DNA of 64,000 bases from Ascaphus truei. Lineage: Eukaryota; Chordata; Amphibia; Anura; Ascaphidae. Position numbers and translations under genes: made by a program. The stretch is taken from positions 73,038,838 to 73,102,837 of the forward strand of contig CM071570.1 of NCBI GenBank assembly GCA_036426205.1, read 5' to 3'. Positions within the stretch are counted from its first letter, which is position 1, and each line of letters opens with the position of its first letter. The notes beneath the pieces were generated by a model that saw nothing but the letters and a program-made list of their open reading frames with translations, was not told where the DNA came from and did not search any database. Shown piece by piece: positions 46,131 to 60,232 of the stretch.

Positions 46131-47210
46131 GGCAAGGAAGATGTAAGCACCATAAACCGATGCTATGCACAGTACAGTATAATGTTAGGAGACAGATTGG
46201 TTTGCCTATGTTTTTTTTTAGATAGCGTGAAACTGCCACAACTGTACAAGGTTATTGTCACAGAGATGTGACACTACTTCAGGACATTGTAGCACACAGA
46301 GTATCAAGGCAAAGATATTTGGTACAACACCTGCCGGACAGTGGCACTGAACTGCCAACAACACAAATAAATTCCGTCTGACCACACAAGAGATCCGTGG
46401 GAGGTGCGGTGCATGGCGAGGCTGCGTTATGAGGTGGCGCACTTTTGTTACAGCTGTTGAACCATAAATTCATGCTTTATCTGTATCATTGCCCAGTGGA
46501 CAAATAATGACATAGGTCTAATATTAGAGTACAATGCACCAACAACGGTTTTTGGATCGTATGGTATGGTGTAAGTAGATAGTGGTCAGTTGCACCAAGG
46601 CCTTTTATTTGATAATTAAAAACTAAATAGTGAGATGTCTGTAATACATATGCCCCCATCATTAATAAGAATAGGTCAGTATCCAAAACGCTGATGATGC
46701 TGTGGATTGCTATGGAAACATGTATCACAGACAACATTTCATGTCATATTATGTGAAATAAACGTTGTATCTTGTGTATTTGGAAAATGTCAAGATGTAC
46801 AGTGGGCAGATTGAGTGAAGTACTGGAGCGAGCATTCACTGGTGTAGATCTGAGTATCAAAAGAATACCACCTTATAGCTTTGGTGGCTACTTCGTGAAC
46901 AATATCATGTTTATCAATATTTTTTTTTTGTTATGACAGTTGGGTGCTCTCTTCAAACTCAAAATATTTAAAGCTTGCTGTTGTGCTACCAGGGAGGTAG
47001 AGAGAATATATGGTGAGGTTGTTGGAAGTATCAAAGAGATACAATCCACCCAGAGAATCCCTTTTGACAGATTGCCCGATATGCATCACACCCTCAGCAT
47101 ACACTCTTATGATTGCTCCCTATTGATCTCTATGGTATGACTCCTCAATTGCAGGCCAGTTAATGCAATCTGAGACAACTCTAGGCCCAGATAACAAAGC
47201 TCTGTTATTT

Positions 47211-47250
47211 ACTAATGAGGCATTTAACCTAAGTTAACGCCTCATTAAGT
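47211..47250. repeat. Second copy of the 40-bp palindrome
   Basis: Equivalent to 15701-15740, with single-base gaps in the left arm only. Confidence 0.7.
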
Positions 47251-50200
47251 GCGCAAGGTATCGTCCAGCTCCACTAAACGCAGTGTTAAGTGCGGTTTTC
47301 AGCTTGAAAGAGGGAGGCCCTTGCGTTACTATAACGGATGGTTGTTAGTGCTAATGTGATGCAAAACTAGGGTTCCCTCTAACAACGCCATCTACAGATA
47401 GAGATCGGTTATAGGTAACGCAGGGGACTTATACTACAAAATGTCCAAACAAACCTTATTGCTTACAGACCAGGGCACTGGCGAAAAAATTAATTGTAAT
47501 ACGCATCAAAGTGTTGTGACAGATTCATCCCTTCATTGCCTACTGTTCACTGTCAGTCCCTAAGCTAAGTAGAGAGTGCATCTGTCAGAAGACAGTTTTG
47601 CCATTTAGGGATTCAGTGGGAAACAAAACTCAAAAGGAGCTATATTTTATTACACCGTTTATTTTTTAAGTAGAGATGAGAATTTTGAAGGGTTAGTGGA
47701 AAAACACCAGCAACACAATCTGTTTTAGGTCCATCCAAATTTAAATTTGGTTAGCAAAAATATATCATGGGGAAAACGTATAATGAACAATTTCTTCACT
47801 GGTATTGCTGCCCACAGTGCAAAGAATGAGATGGTCATATGGCACTTTCCTATCGTTGGAAACAATCACAAAACTTGGCAGCGCTGTCTATGCCAGTCAT
47901 TTTACCAACACAAAAGGAACCAAGATCGACAGTGCATCAGGCATTTAATCTATAATTATAACCAGTAGATGGGAAAAGAGAAAAAAGCCCATAAGTGACA
48001 TTTTAGAGCTGACACAGGCATTATTAGACATCTGGTGAGCTGTGGAGGTCCCTAGTGGTTTTTTACATCTGTTGTCCTGCAGTGAGCTTTCAAAGCCAAT
48101 CGCAAAAGTGAGATTATTTATAATGAAGCACTCAGTTAATCAACTGACATTTCTCAAATCAAATGAGTGTTTACTAGCATTGGGCCTACATCAACAGAGG
48201 AAACAGCCAGAAATGGTTTCACCGGTCATTGTTCTTCCTTTGATATCAGTGAAAATAGACGCATCATTTAATGGGCCCAAAAGATAGGATTTCAAAATTG
48301 CCTTTTACATTTGATATAAACCTGTTGCATACCTAATAGTAAATCCTCTTATAGATATACATTTTAGGAGAAATGTCATGTTAATAAATGGTTATAAAAT
48401 CTCAGCCACAATGCATATTGTGCAGTGTCTTTTCCACAATTTAAAACACTGACGTAAAGCTTGAAAATTTACTGAGTGACCTTCGTGTTTGGATAGTGTT
48501 GTTAACATGTTTTTGTTCCTAATTTGAAAAGCAGCATTGCTAGCCATAATCCAAAAATGATGAAGAAAATATTAAAAATGGTACCTAAGCTATTACTCAG
48601 AGGAGTAGTTTCTCTCACTTCACTATTGCCAGAAGTGTTGGTTAGGACTAATGTTGGCCACATGGATCTTAGAAACACACATTTGATATACAAAGGTCAC
48701 AAGAAAAGCCTATTTAGTGTTATCTCTGGGTGACCCACACACTCTACCGATCTGTAATTAGTTAGATCAACCCCAAGTAAATATACCATTGGCACCATTT
48801 TCTTTCAAAACACTAAAGGTGAATATGTATACAACCCCAATAAAAGTCCAGAGCCAGATTAAATGTCCAATATAAACATTTTTTTGCAAATATGGGTCTT
48901 TTTCTAGATGCATAACTGTTTTTTCAAGAACTACTTTAATTTAGATCTAAAAACCGAATGCAATATTTTGTGAATTATTATCATAAATATAATTAATGTA
49001 TACACCTTTACGCCACCCCATAAAATATAAACTTAAATCAAGAGCTTTAAAGGTGAAAGTCTATTCTAAAACAAAAAGAAACCAATTGCAGAGGACACTT
49101 GAAGGAGGTAGGGGTAAGGGGACCATATTTACTATGTGGTGCAAAAACATAAACTCAAATAAGTTTTACAGTTTAAAGGCAAAGAAATACCCAGCTTTGT
49201 TATTTTATTGTACCTGGGACTGGGTGGTTGGGGAGGGGAGGATCTACCGGAGGCTGCCTCCAACCATTAGGGTGTCCGGTTCCAAGATATATGTAGTATT
49301 ATTTTACTGGTGTTAAAAAAAAAAATCCAATGTGGTAAAAATCAATAAAAAGTTGTGATTTCATCTATCAAATGACGTTGCCGCTTTCTAAAGCCACCCG
49401 CCCGCAAGGATGGACCCTGAGCCCCATTTGTGACCCACTGAGGCAATAATTCTGGCCTGGTGCAGAAACTGCTTTATCTTGGGAAAACCAGGGTGGTCAA
49501 AAGAGGTCAGGGTATCTCTCCGAGGGACGCCTGGTTCAGGTAAAAACAAAATCGAGCAGGACTGACTGCTATACACTAACATAGCTTAGAAAATATGCCT
49601 AATACATAGGATTTGAGTGTTTCTTTTTTAATCGACTTAAAACATGGGTATAGCATGTCAAGTCCGTTTGCTAACAAAGGATCTTCAAACTTGGTTCACC
49701 CTTTAGCTCTGCCATTTAAGTATGTTGGATTGTTATGGAAAGGAAGGAGGCATGAACTGCCCAAACACGGGTAAAAAAGTACCATCCACTTCTCTTCTTT
49801 ATTCTGATGATACTCCAACAATTCAATGCAATAATAAACAGAAACAGTCATTATAGAATGACATGATAATTGACCAATGATAGTGGGGATCAACCTGAGT
49901 AGACATACTCCTTGACACATGTTTTTGTTTTGCACTCAGGTTTTTTTGGTGGGAGGGGGGAGTTGATTTTCCCCAAAGTTCCTGGTTTTAGATTATGAGG
50001 GAAATGTAAGCTGATAAAAAAAACAGCCTTTGCAAGTGTTCCGGAAGTGCTCACAAAACAAGGTGTGACCGGATGAGGCCGGTGGGGGATTTGATACAAC
50101 ACCAACCCACAGCTGCTGTGGGGCGGCGATCTGGAGTCTAGGGTAGCCGGGTAGGGGGGTAGGAGAGGTCTGGATGGTCAGTAATACTTGCCGAGGTCGG

Positions 50201-53200
50201 TAGTGGAGAGTAGCGGGATGTAGGAGTTACTTAGCATGTGGTCAGATTGGGAGAGAGGCGGCGGATCGTAGTGGTAGTTTGCCGAGGTCAGAATTGGAGG
50301 ACGTGCGGCTCGTCCGAGGAGCCGGGGTAAGGAGGAGCGAAGAGCAGAGGCCGGAGGAAAAGCTAAAGGTCAGAGAGCAAAGAATCTAGAAGCACGACAA
50401 GACTGTGGAGGCAAGACAGCAGTGTGAAAACTTCGCTTATCGGAAGGTTAGCTTCAGCCGATGAACCAGTGAAATGGCTGATGATATAGGCAAACAATAA
50501 CCCATGAGGGACAAGGAAAGCAGAGGCGCGTCAGGAACGCTTGCTGCGATTGGTGCCAGGAGAAAGGGTGGGAGGCTTACAGGCGGAGCTAGGTGACGCG
50601 GGGGCGCGTGGTACCTGGCACCATAGAGCGTGGTCACGCAACGTACGTGACGTGCAGATGACGCCCCGCAACCTGGAGCGGAACGGAGGCTTGCATAAAA
50701 CTTTCCGCGCGTGATGCGTGTGCACCGTTTAGTCCGACGGGCTGATAGATGGTCCACGGTGACGAACCACAGGAAGCGGGGGAAAGAGCGCACACACGAT
50801 CGCGGGACCGAGGTAAGGACGGGCGCGATGAGGGTAGAGGGACTCACGGACCCTAAAGGAAAGACGTCTTGCAATCCCATCGCAGACAGAGGAGGAGGAT
50901 CATGAAAGAGATGGCTGTTGCTGAAGCTGCATGAAGCAAGGAAAGAGACACCAAGGGCCATCATTGTAATGTATTTCCTTGGTTTGACCAGTACCACTTG
51001 CTCACATCTGTAGTTGAGCAGATACTGAATGTTAGCACAATAGAGAGAATCTTCATGGACTGGTGAATTGCCATGCAGCTAATGTTAACAGATATGGGAA
51101 TGTTTTTTAGAGAAATTAGGTGCTAGGTTGCATTTGCAGTTGTGGGTGCCTACACACTCCAATAAACTTCAGAGCCTACTTGATGAGTAACCAGACAAAA
51201 CCAGATATAGGATTGTAGGTCAATGCTAACATAGAAAGCCAGGGTTGGAACAGGGTGTCTGGAAATCTTACTTTATTCCTCTTCAAAAGACTGTTTGACC
51301 AGTTAAGTTTGTGACAATATAGTAGTTAACAGTTTTCTCCCACCCATATGTGAAGCTCAGCTTCCAGAAACACCGTAGCACACACGGATTTTAGCGAAGA
51401 CAAATGGGGAATTATTTTTGGTTATTGATGTTTTTGATTTAGGATTCTGATTAAGTTTAAAGAGCATTACCAATGCCAATTTCCATAGTTGATGGACTCT
51501 ACCTCAATGAACAAAGTTGGCTGTCTTGAGAGAGAATGAATTCGCTGCAAGCAGTGGAACATGGAGGAAGTGCCTTCCATGGTTGTTTGTTCCTAACCTC
51601 TGCTTTATTTTGCGGACAAAGACTGTAGATTGTTGGTAGTTATTGTCTAGGTTGGGGTAAACCCCAGAACAGAGGAGATGGGACGTAGTTTTTACTTGGC
51701 TGGGATGATAATGCTTTGCTTGCCAATGCATGTGGTGCCGGCATTATCACTGTTAGTAGAAGTAGAATAATCATCAATAGCTTCAACAGAAAGAATTATC
51801 AACTTCCAGTGCAACAGAGGAACTAACTTCATAGAAGCATTCTAGACTGTGGTTTATTTTTAGTTTAGGAAGGGGAGAGGAAGGTAAGTGGTTGAAAGTG
51901 GCTTCATGCAGTTGTAAGGAATGTCACGCCTACCCTTTTCGCGACTCTCTCTCGAGATTATTCCATGAAGCCAGGGTACGTAAAACCTCAGGATCATTCT
52001 TTGATCTCTATGTCCAGATTCTGAGTCTGCAGATGACATGGACCTGTACTGGACCTGAGCGACCTGTACTCAAACATAAGAGAACGAAGAAGGGTGGGTG
52101 GCCTTTGGAACTTACTTGGAACTGGAACTTTATTTAATACATGTGGGGAGCTTGTTAACAAAGGTAGGTACTCATTCCCTGGGCCACTAAGTGTGGGGAT
52201 ATGGTATGGGGGAGTTTTTTCAAATAAAAGCCTATTTGTCTCCAAGCTCAAGAGAGAGATTTATTTTTTACGCCTTGGAGGGCCCTGTCTATGTTTTTTT
52301 TAAATTTTAATATAACACATACTAGTACAGAGATCCTTGGTCATGGTGATCCATATTGGGAGAAAGATCGGAGGACAACAAACAGTTTAAAAACACTAGA
52401 TTATCTGACCAGCTGAAGTTTGCTGATGGAGGGAAAAAAAGGACTGTCCCTATAGATTATCAAGACACCAAACATAAAATTAAACACTGATCGTGCCAAT
52501 ACTAATGAAAGTTGTTTGGTGAGCTTTGGTCGCCTAGTTTTACTAGGTGTGAATAAGTCTAAGTGTACACCTATATACCACAAGAAACCAGGATGTCAAC
52601 CCCACTGAATTGAATGGTTAAAATTGTCGGGCCGAGTAGAGACCGGCAGATAGTGGTATCTCTCTCCTCAACACTTATATATATCAATGGAGATTATTAG
52701 CATAATCAGGATGGAGGATCCGTATTCAAAGGACGCGGGTGGACATTGCTTGGATCTAAGCCATTGAGTTGTGAGGGTGACATATTCTAGTTTGAACATA
52801 TTCTAGTGAAGTAAGCTGGGTGGGCAAGCCACCATGATTAGGGCAAGAATAGAGGACGATATGATCCAGGATATCATTTGATTAAAAACACCCACACTGG
52901 AGGCGTTGTTCGCCACTTCCTGCACCCATGTAATTTGCACAGTGAAGGTATTATCTAGCCACACTTTTTACCATTTAAGCAATTGTTTACCACGCTTTGG
53001 GCGGGTTTAATATATAACGTATAGGCCCATTATAATGCATTGTCTGGGAAGGAATGAAGTATCTCAATCAACCCATATTCATTCTGTAAGTTAATCTTAA
53101 CATTGCAGTCATGTGATACCTACTGCAGCTAGAAATTCACATCTTTAGAAGAAAAAAAGTGGACTGTTTCCGGAAGACCATGGGTGAAATCACATAATAT

Positions 53201-54119
53201 TGTTGAACTTCAGGTGGGGCTAGATAAGATATTACAAAACACAAAGTTGAGTAATTATATATCCAGTAGAGTTCAATTGTTTTATATAATCCAGGAATTC
53301 AATGGTTAGAAAATTATTACTTTCATGAAGCACATATATTATGCCACAGATTTATTTACTTCATATCCAAAATATTACTTTGTGTTTATTGTGACATTCA
53401 TTCTGATATGCAGACTTGGAAATTCCAAACGAATCGGTCATATGAAAACAAAAAACGTCTTGCTACATGCAGTTGGTGGTTTTAAGTATTTTTTTATCTA
53501 TATCTAGAATTTTTGCAAACCATTGTATGTCCGGTCTAGGGGCAATCTGATGGTCCGTGGTTTGTCACTCAGCCTACGCAAATCAGATTGCTCCCTGGCC
53601 CGCCCGCACCCGCCAACACCTCTCATTGGTCACCCCACTCACAGCCACTGACCCCGCTACCACGGGCATCGCCGCACGCTCCTCAGTGCACCGCATCACA
53701 TCACCAACACCCCATCACAGCAAACCACAGCCTCCCTCCCCGGCACCTCCAGCAACCACTTACCACGAGAAAGCGGCGCCCGCTCTTCGGCCACCGCTGG
53801 CTCACCTGCAGGAGGGACCACCCCACATGCCGTCTGCAGCATTATCGGCCTCAGCTCTCCTTGCAGCTCCCACACCCTCTTCCCTCCACATGCCCTCTGT
53901 GCTTCCGTGCAGCTCCCCCCCTCTCTCCCTCCAATTGCCCCTCTTTGCTCTCTGGGCAGATCCCCCCCCCCCTTCCCCTCCACATGCCCTCGTGTCTCCG
54001 TCAGGCTCCCGTCTGAACCACCGCCCCTCCCTAGAAGATGACGTGCACTTTCTGTATATCGTAAGGTAAGCACGCTCCCCCACCACACACACATCCCTCC
54101 TCGCTGGCCGCAGCCCTCC

Positions 54120-54224
54120 GGCAGGCGCAAACACACCAAACACACACACCCACACAACACACACACACACACACACACACCACACAAACACACACACACA
54201 CACACAAAACACACACCACACACA

Positions 54225-54256
<32 letters not shown>

Positions 54257-54447
54257 GTACACAAACACAACACCACACACACACCGTAGACAAACACAAC
54301 CCGAGACACACACAACACACATGTAGACACACACACATGTAGACACACACACACACGTAGACACACCACACACATACGTAGACACACAATACACACACAC
54401 ATTTGTAGACCACCACATATACACACACATGTAGACACACACACACA

Positions 54448-54484
<37 letters not shown>

Positions 54485-55200
54485 AGACACACAAACAAAT
54501 GTAGACACACACACACATGTAGACACACACACACGCACACGTAGACAGACACACACACATGTAGACACCACACACACGCACCGTAGTACAGACACACAAA
54601 CACACACACACGTAGACACACACACACATGTAGACAACAACACACACATGTCTGACACAAACAACATACACATATGTAGCCCACACACACATGTAGACAA
54701 CACACGGCAACGTAGACCACCACCACCCAAAACATGGTAGACACACACACATGTAGACCACACACACATGTAGACACACATATGTAGACACACACACACA
54801 CATGTAGACACACATGTAGGACCACACACACACGTAAACCACATGTATACACACACACACACACACACACACACCTATACACACACACCTATACACACAC
54901 CTATACACACACCACATGGTATACAACAAACATGTATCAACAAAATGATACACACACACGTACACACACACACCACACACAACACGTTACACACACACAC
55001 ACAGGTAGACAAAGTATACACACAACAGGTAGACACGTGTACACCACACACACCACGTATATATACACTTACGTAGACACACCCACAAACCATGACCACA
55101 TGTATACAACACAGACGTATACCACACAAGATGTATACCACTCACACACGTATAAACTAAACACACGTATACACAACTCACACCACGTATACACACCACA
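54120..55200 (+). repeat. Expanded CA array with ATGTAGAC interruptions
   Basis: About 1.1 kb of imperfect (CA)n with regular acatgtagacacac and cacgtagacacac units, against about 0.1 kb at the same place in the first copy. The very long Cys/Val-rich minus-strand frames here (up to 392 codons) are by-products of the repeat. Confidence 0.9.
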
Positions 55201-55349
55201 CAAGGTACACACTGTGCATAGTCCAAAGATGTTAGGCAGCTTCTGCCCTGTTTTAGGTCAGAAGTGCAGGGAGGGAAGGAGAATGTTAAAATGACCTTCC
55301 ACAGCTTCACATACTCAGGCTGCTGGAGGAAAATCCAGACCCCAGATTT
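55201..55349. other. Short unique segment absent from the first copy
   Basis: About 150 bases between the CA array and the inverted PLE arm, including gttaggcagcttctgccctg. I find no counterpart in the first copy within this window. It may be PLE sequence from another part of the element or foreign sequence joined during assembly. Confidence 0.5.
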
Positions 55350-56937
55350 CAATGAAGAAAAACCAGGGGAGCGTGATACATTTAAAGAAAAAAAAAAGAC
55401 AAACATAGTTGCAAACCTGTAGCCAAAGTTATAGGAGCGCCCAGCCGGGCACCACATACTAAGCAAATGCCTAATGGGATATAGCAGCAGGAACAATCCG
55501 GAGGAGAATAATCTTTAGAAAGAGAAGAACACGGCAGTATTTATCCATAAAATTACAGTTATCCAAAATGATAAAAGTGGAGGCTACAGAATCCCAATGC
55601 GGAAATACGGCAGACGGTGGTGATCTCAAGACCCACATCACAGCGTCTCTGTGTCAGCAAACCGCCCGGTACATTCAAGCCTGGAGGCCGTCTCGCACTT
55701 CCGCGTCTGGGGCCGTCACGTCACTTCGGTTGCGCCGCGGTAGGAAAACAGCTCGGGTACCAGCACTCATATCCTTCTTGATTGTGAGGGTCAAGCTCAA
55801 GCGTTTCGCGTTCTAGAAGACGGCTTCGTCAGGAGTAGCAATGACCTGTATCCGGGGTGTCGTATTATACCATACTACTATCAAACTCCCCTCCTCCATA
55901 GGGAATGGATAGAAATCCCCCAAAATCCACGGGCCAATTAACACATGTGACCGCCACACAGGAATCCATTATTTATAAAACAATGATAAACATATAATTA
56001 TACAATCATAATAAAATAATTTAATATCCTAACTCATATAAATACACATTAAAAGTATATAAAAAACACATCAACTATAACACTTTCGGTCATATTGAGC
56101 GGGCGATAGATGAATGCTTTAAAAAGAAAAAGAAATTAGGTTAGATACAACTTCAAATTTCAGTCATCTTTTGAAATGAGGCATCGTTACAAGGACATCT
56201 TGACTGTTTTAGGACAAGACGGACACAAAGACTGAACTCCAGTCAATTAAAAAAATGCTCGAAAGCAATATTTAAAATCTATATATATGAAAATAAAGTG
56301 CATCCCATCTAACTCATGATAAATTATGCAAAATTACAGAAAAAAATAGAAAAAGAAAAAGGAAAAAAATCACCAAATAAAGAAAAACCACCAAGTCAAG
56401 TCCACATTCAGGCTTGTGTACTAAGGTTTGAGAGAAAAGATCCAAAAACTCTCTCGTTTTTTTAGTGCAACATTCTGTTCCCCACCTCTCAGGGGGCAGA
56501 ACATGTCAAGACGTAAACCTTAGTCATGAAGGTCACGTGGGGTATTAATAAGTGATTAGATAAAAAAAGAGTAGTGACAACCTCTACGCACATTACCAAT
56601 GTGTTCCAGAATACGAGTTTTAACTGCAGTGGTCTGGGCCTACGTATTGAAGCCCACAAGGGCACCTATTAGGTAAACCACGTATTCTGATCTCACGTAA
56701 GTGTTGTTTTATGAAAAAACTTTTCTTTAGTGATATTAAGACTGGAATCCAAACTTGTCATCCGATCATGTCTACATGCCAGGACATGTGGTCCACCAAA
56801 AACCGGTTATTGGGGTAAACCACCGATATTCTCTTTACGACCTTTTTGTAGAGCACTCGGTGCCAGTGCGTTTTAAGTGAATAGCTTTTTTGAAAAGACT
56901 GTCGGTCTTTCAGGTACTATTTCCACCTAGAAATGGA
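55350..56937 (-). repeat. Inverted copy of the PLE 3' part (left arm of fold-back)
   Basis: The reverse complement of about 23366-24990, including GIY-YIG coding sequence (near 56600-56700) and an inverted hammerhead-like motif (about 55790-55845). It meets the direct arm head to head near 56938 with a loop of about 16 bases in first-copy coordinates. Its base gaps differ from those of the direct arm, so the two arms are independent readings or independent copies. Confidence 0.85.
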
Positions 56938-58560
56938 GGAAATAGTACATGAAGACAGACGTCATTTTCAAAAAAGCTTAATGCACTTAAAAAACGCACT
57001 GGCACCGATGCTCTAAAAAGGTCTTGTAAAGAGAATATAGGTGGTTACCCCAAATACAAAGGTTTTTTTTTTTGGGGTGTACCACAGGCCTGGCATGTAG
57101 AACATAGATCGGATGACAAGTTTGGATTCCAGTCTAAATATCACTAAAGAAAGTTTTTCATAAAACAACACATTACGTGAAGATAGAATACGTTGGTTTG
57201 TTACCTATAATGTGCCCTTGTGGGGCTCAATAGTAGGCCAGACCACTAGGCCCAGTAAAACACGTATTTGGAAACATTGGTAATGTGCGTAGAGGTGTTC
57301 ACTACTATTTTTTATCTATCACTTTATTAATACACACCAAAGTGACACTTCAGGACTAAGGTGTAAAGTGCGTTGAACCGTTCTGCCCCATGGAGGACGG
57401 TGGGACAAATGTTTGCACTAAAAAAACGAGAGAGGTTTGGATCTTTTCTATCAAAACCTTAGTCCACAAGGCCTGAATGTGGACTTTGAACTTGGTGTTT
57501 TCTTTATTGGTTGATTTTTTCTTTTTTCTTTTTTCTATTTTTTCTGTAATTGTTCATATTTATATGATTTAGCTGGGATTGCACTTTATTTCATATATTA
57601 TAATTTTAAATATTCTTTGAGGCAGTTTTTATTGAATGGAGTTCAGTTCTGTGTGGTCCGATCTAGTTAAAAAAGTCAAGATGTCCTTGTAACTATGCCT
57701 ATTCAAAAGATGACTGAAATTTGAAGTTTCATCGAACCTAATTCTTGTCTTTTAAAGATTCATCTATCGCCCCGCTCAATATGACTAGGACAGAGTGATA
57801 GTTGATGTGTTTTTATAGACTTTAATGTTATTTTATAGGAGTTAGGAATAATTAAATGTATTTATTATGATTGTATAATTATTATGTTATTCATTGTGTT
57901 ATAATATATGTATTCCCTGTGTGCGGGTCAACATTGATATAATGGCCAGTTGATTTTGGGGGAGATTGTTATATCAATTTCCATGGGGAGGGCGTTTGAT
58001 TAGTAGTAGGGTATAAATAAGACACCCAGGACAGGTCATTGCTACTCCTGACGAAGCCGTCTGCTAGAAACGGAGAAAACGCGTGAGCAGATGACCTCAC
58101 AAATCAAAAGGAGAGAGTGCTGGGTACCCGTAGCGTTTTCATACCGGCGGCGGCAACCGGAAGTGACGTGACGGCACCAAGACACGGTAACAGTGACGAG
58201 GACGCTCCAGGCTGAAGGTACAGTGGCGCGTTGCTGACACCAGAGAAGCTGTGATGTTGCCAGTCTGAGATCCCCAACGTAAATGCTGTATTACCATTGG
58301 GATTCTGTAGCCTCCACTTTTATCCATTTTTGGATAAACTGTTATTTTATTGGATACTGCAGTGTGATTCCTTTTCTAAAGAGTATTCATCCGTATTGTT
58401 CCTTGCTGAGATATACAATTAGGCATTTGCCTTAGTATGTGGTGCCCGGATGTGAGATCCCATAACATATTTTGCTACAGGTTGACAATATGTTGTCTTT
58501 TGTTTCTTTTAAAGTATCAACGCTTCCCCTGGTTTTTTCTTCCAATGTTTCGTGTGGGAC
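56938..58560 (+). pseudogene. Direct copy of the PLE 3' part (right arm of fold-back)
   Basis: Corresponds to about 23382-25000. It covers the end of the RT-endonuclease linker and the GIY-YIG domain, both broken by frame changes, then the AT-rich 3' part and a hammerhead-like motif at about 58034-58095. The RT domain with YIDD is not present in this copy. Confidence 0.8.
58034..58095 (+). ncRNA. Second copy of the PLE hammerhead-like motif
   Basis: CTGACGA (58048-58054) and stem II are kept. The GAAA and stem III side has single-base changes (gagaaaacgcg), as expected from the error pattern of this copy. Confidence 0.45.
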
Positions 58561-59389
58561 CTTGAAACAGTCGTCAAGGGTTGAGTGTCTATTTACTGTT
58601 ATTTGTTTATTTTTGTGTTCATATTCACATTCATATACATGATATTTTCCTATTTCGTGTTATATATAATATTATCACTGTGGTTAGGTATTGAGCGCCA
58701 TTCTTGTGGTTCCACAGATTACAATGGGTCTAGTATCCCTCACCCTGCTTTTAATCACTTGCACAGGGATTTAGAGCAGCGAGGTTTGCATTCAGTCTCT
58801 CTCCATCATAAAGCCATGGAGGTGGGGGTATCGCTGCTCCCCTGAATTCAAGTTCGGGGGTGGACGGCCCCTCAAGTATCACCAGACAGAGGATTGCCTG
58901 GACACTTGGGACAGATTCCACACGAAACAGATAAGACAAAAAAAACAAACAAATTTTTATGAGTGCTGTTTCGAAAAGAATATGCGTATCTAGTGACCCT
59001 AAATGAGGGGGAGGGCATTGTTTAAGCGTGGGGGGAACCAGGTTAGTTGGCCCAGCAGCAGTAGAGGGTTGATTATTGATGTGTAGTTAGAATCCCTGAA
59101 AGGGATAGGAGTTGTTTATCTAATTGGTTTTTGTTCCGTGAAATAAAAGTTGAGAAAATACTAGGACACTGATATAAGTGTGAACCGCTGAATGAAAAAA
59201 TGTCCTGAGTGCCTCTAAACCTACCCACATTAAGCTGCAGTACCTTACTGGGATGAAACTAAAGCAGGCAGAAGCCCTGAGTTAGCCAACGTAATACTTT
59301 GCAGTTCCTGTTGTTGTAAAATTACCCTAGAAAGAATGTGTCTGGAAGAACTAGACGGACGTTCCAGCGCTACAAAGGGGGGCGTTTGT

Positions 59390-59890
59390 CACAACCACCA
59401 CCACACACGTATACACACTCACACACAGTATACCACACTCACAAACAGTATACACACTCACCACACCGTTATAACACACTCACACACATGATACACACAC
59501 TATGTAGACAAACACTTAGTGTACACACAACACACCCGTGTACACCACCCACACACACACACACGTGTACACACACCACCCGTGTACACACACACGTGTA
59601 CACACACGGTGTACCACCACACCGTTGTACAAACACACCTCAACCGTCTATAAACACGCTAACGGATATTACATGCAAATGTATAATTCTACCACACACA
59701 CACACACACAGAATATATAATCGATATATATCACAAATAGACACAGACACACACCATATTAGATATATATATATACAGTACATATACACACAAATATATA
59801 ACACACACATATCATACACCACATATACACACACACACATATACACAACACACACACACACATATTATACCCACACATATATACACACAC
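59390..59890 (+). repeat. Second copy of the right CA/TA microsatellite
   Basis: Equivalent to 25819-26262, noisier, with the same gtgtacac words. The 301-codon His/Thr-rich frame crossing it is not a gene. Confidence 0.85.
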
Positions 59891-60232
59891 GGTATCCCCA
59901 GCACCACCACATCAGCACACGGTATCCCCTGCACCCCCAGCACACCGGTATTCTCGGCCCCCCGCATCCCAGCCCCCATAACACCATCCGCACCCACAAA
60001 TCAGCACCTTCGCACCTCCCCATCGCCACAACTCAAATCAGCACCACCCAACATGCGCATTCCCCACAGCAACACCAAAACCCCCAAATCAGCACCCCGA
60101 TAACAATGCACCACGTACAGCCACAGCAGCAGGACAGTACCACCACACCGCCATGGGCCGCGTGGACACTCCCACCCAACCACCCAATGCCACCCCACCC
60201 CAAACATCCCGGCAACGCCGGGTCTTCAGTAG

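Larger units (their letters stand above)
53497..60232 (+). mobile_element. Second copy of the PLE-bearing Helitron, rearranged
   Basis: The same TCTATATC start and ccggcaacgccggg end as at 21927-26607, with the terminal CTAG reduced to TAG by a lost C. It is about 2 kb longer than the first copy because the first CA array is expanded (54120-55200) and an inverted PLE segment has been added (55350-56937), while the first copy's 22551-23370 segment is missing. Confidence 0.75.

Noticed and set aside
53696..54980. 392-codon Cys/Val-rich minus-strand frames
   Set aside because: By-products of the expanded CA array in the error-rich second copy.
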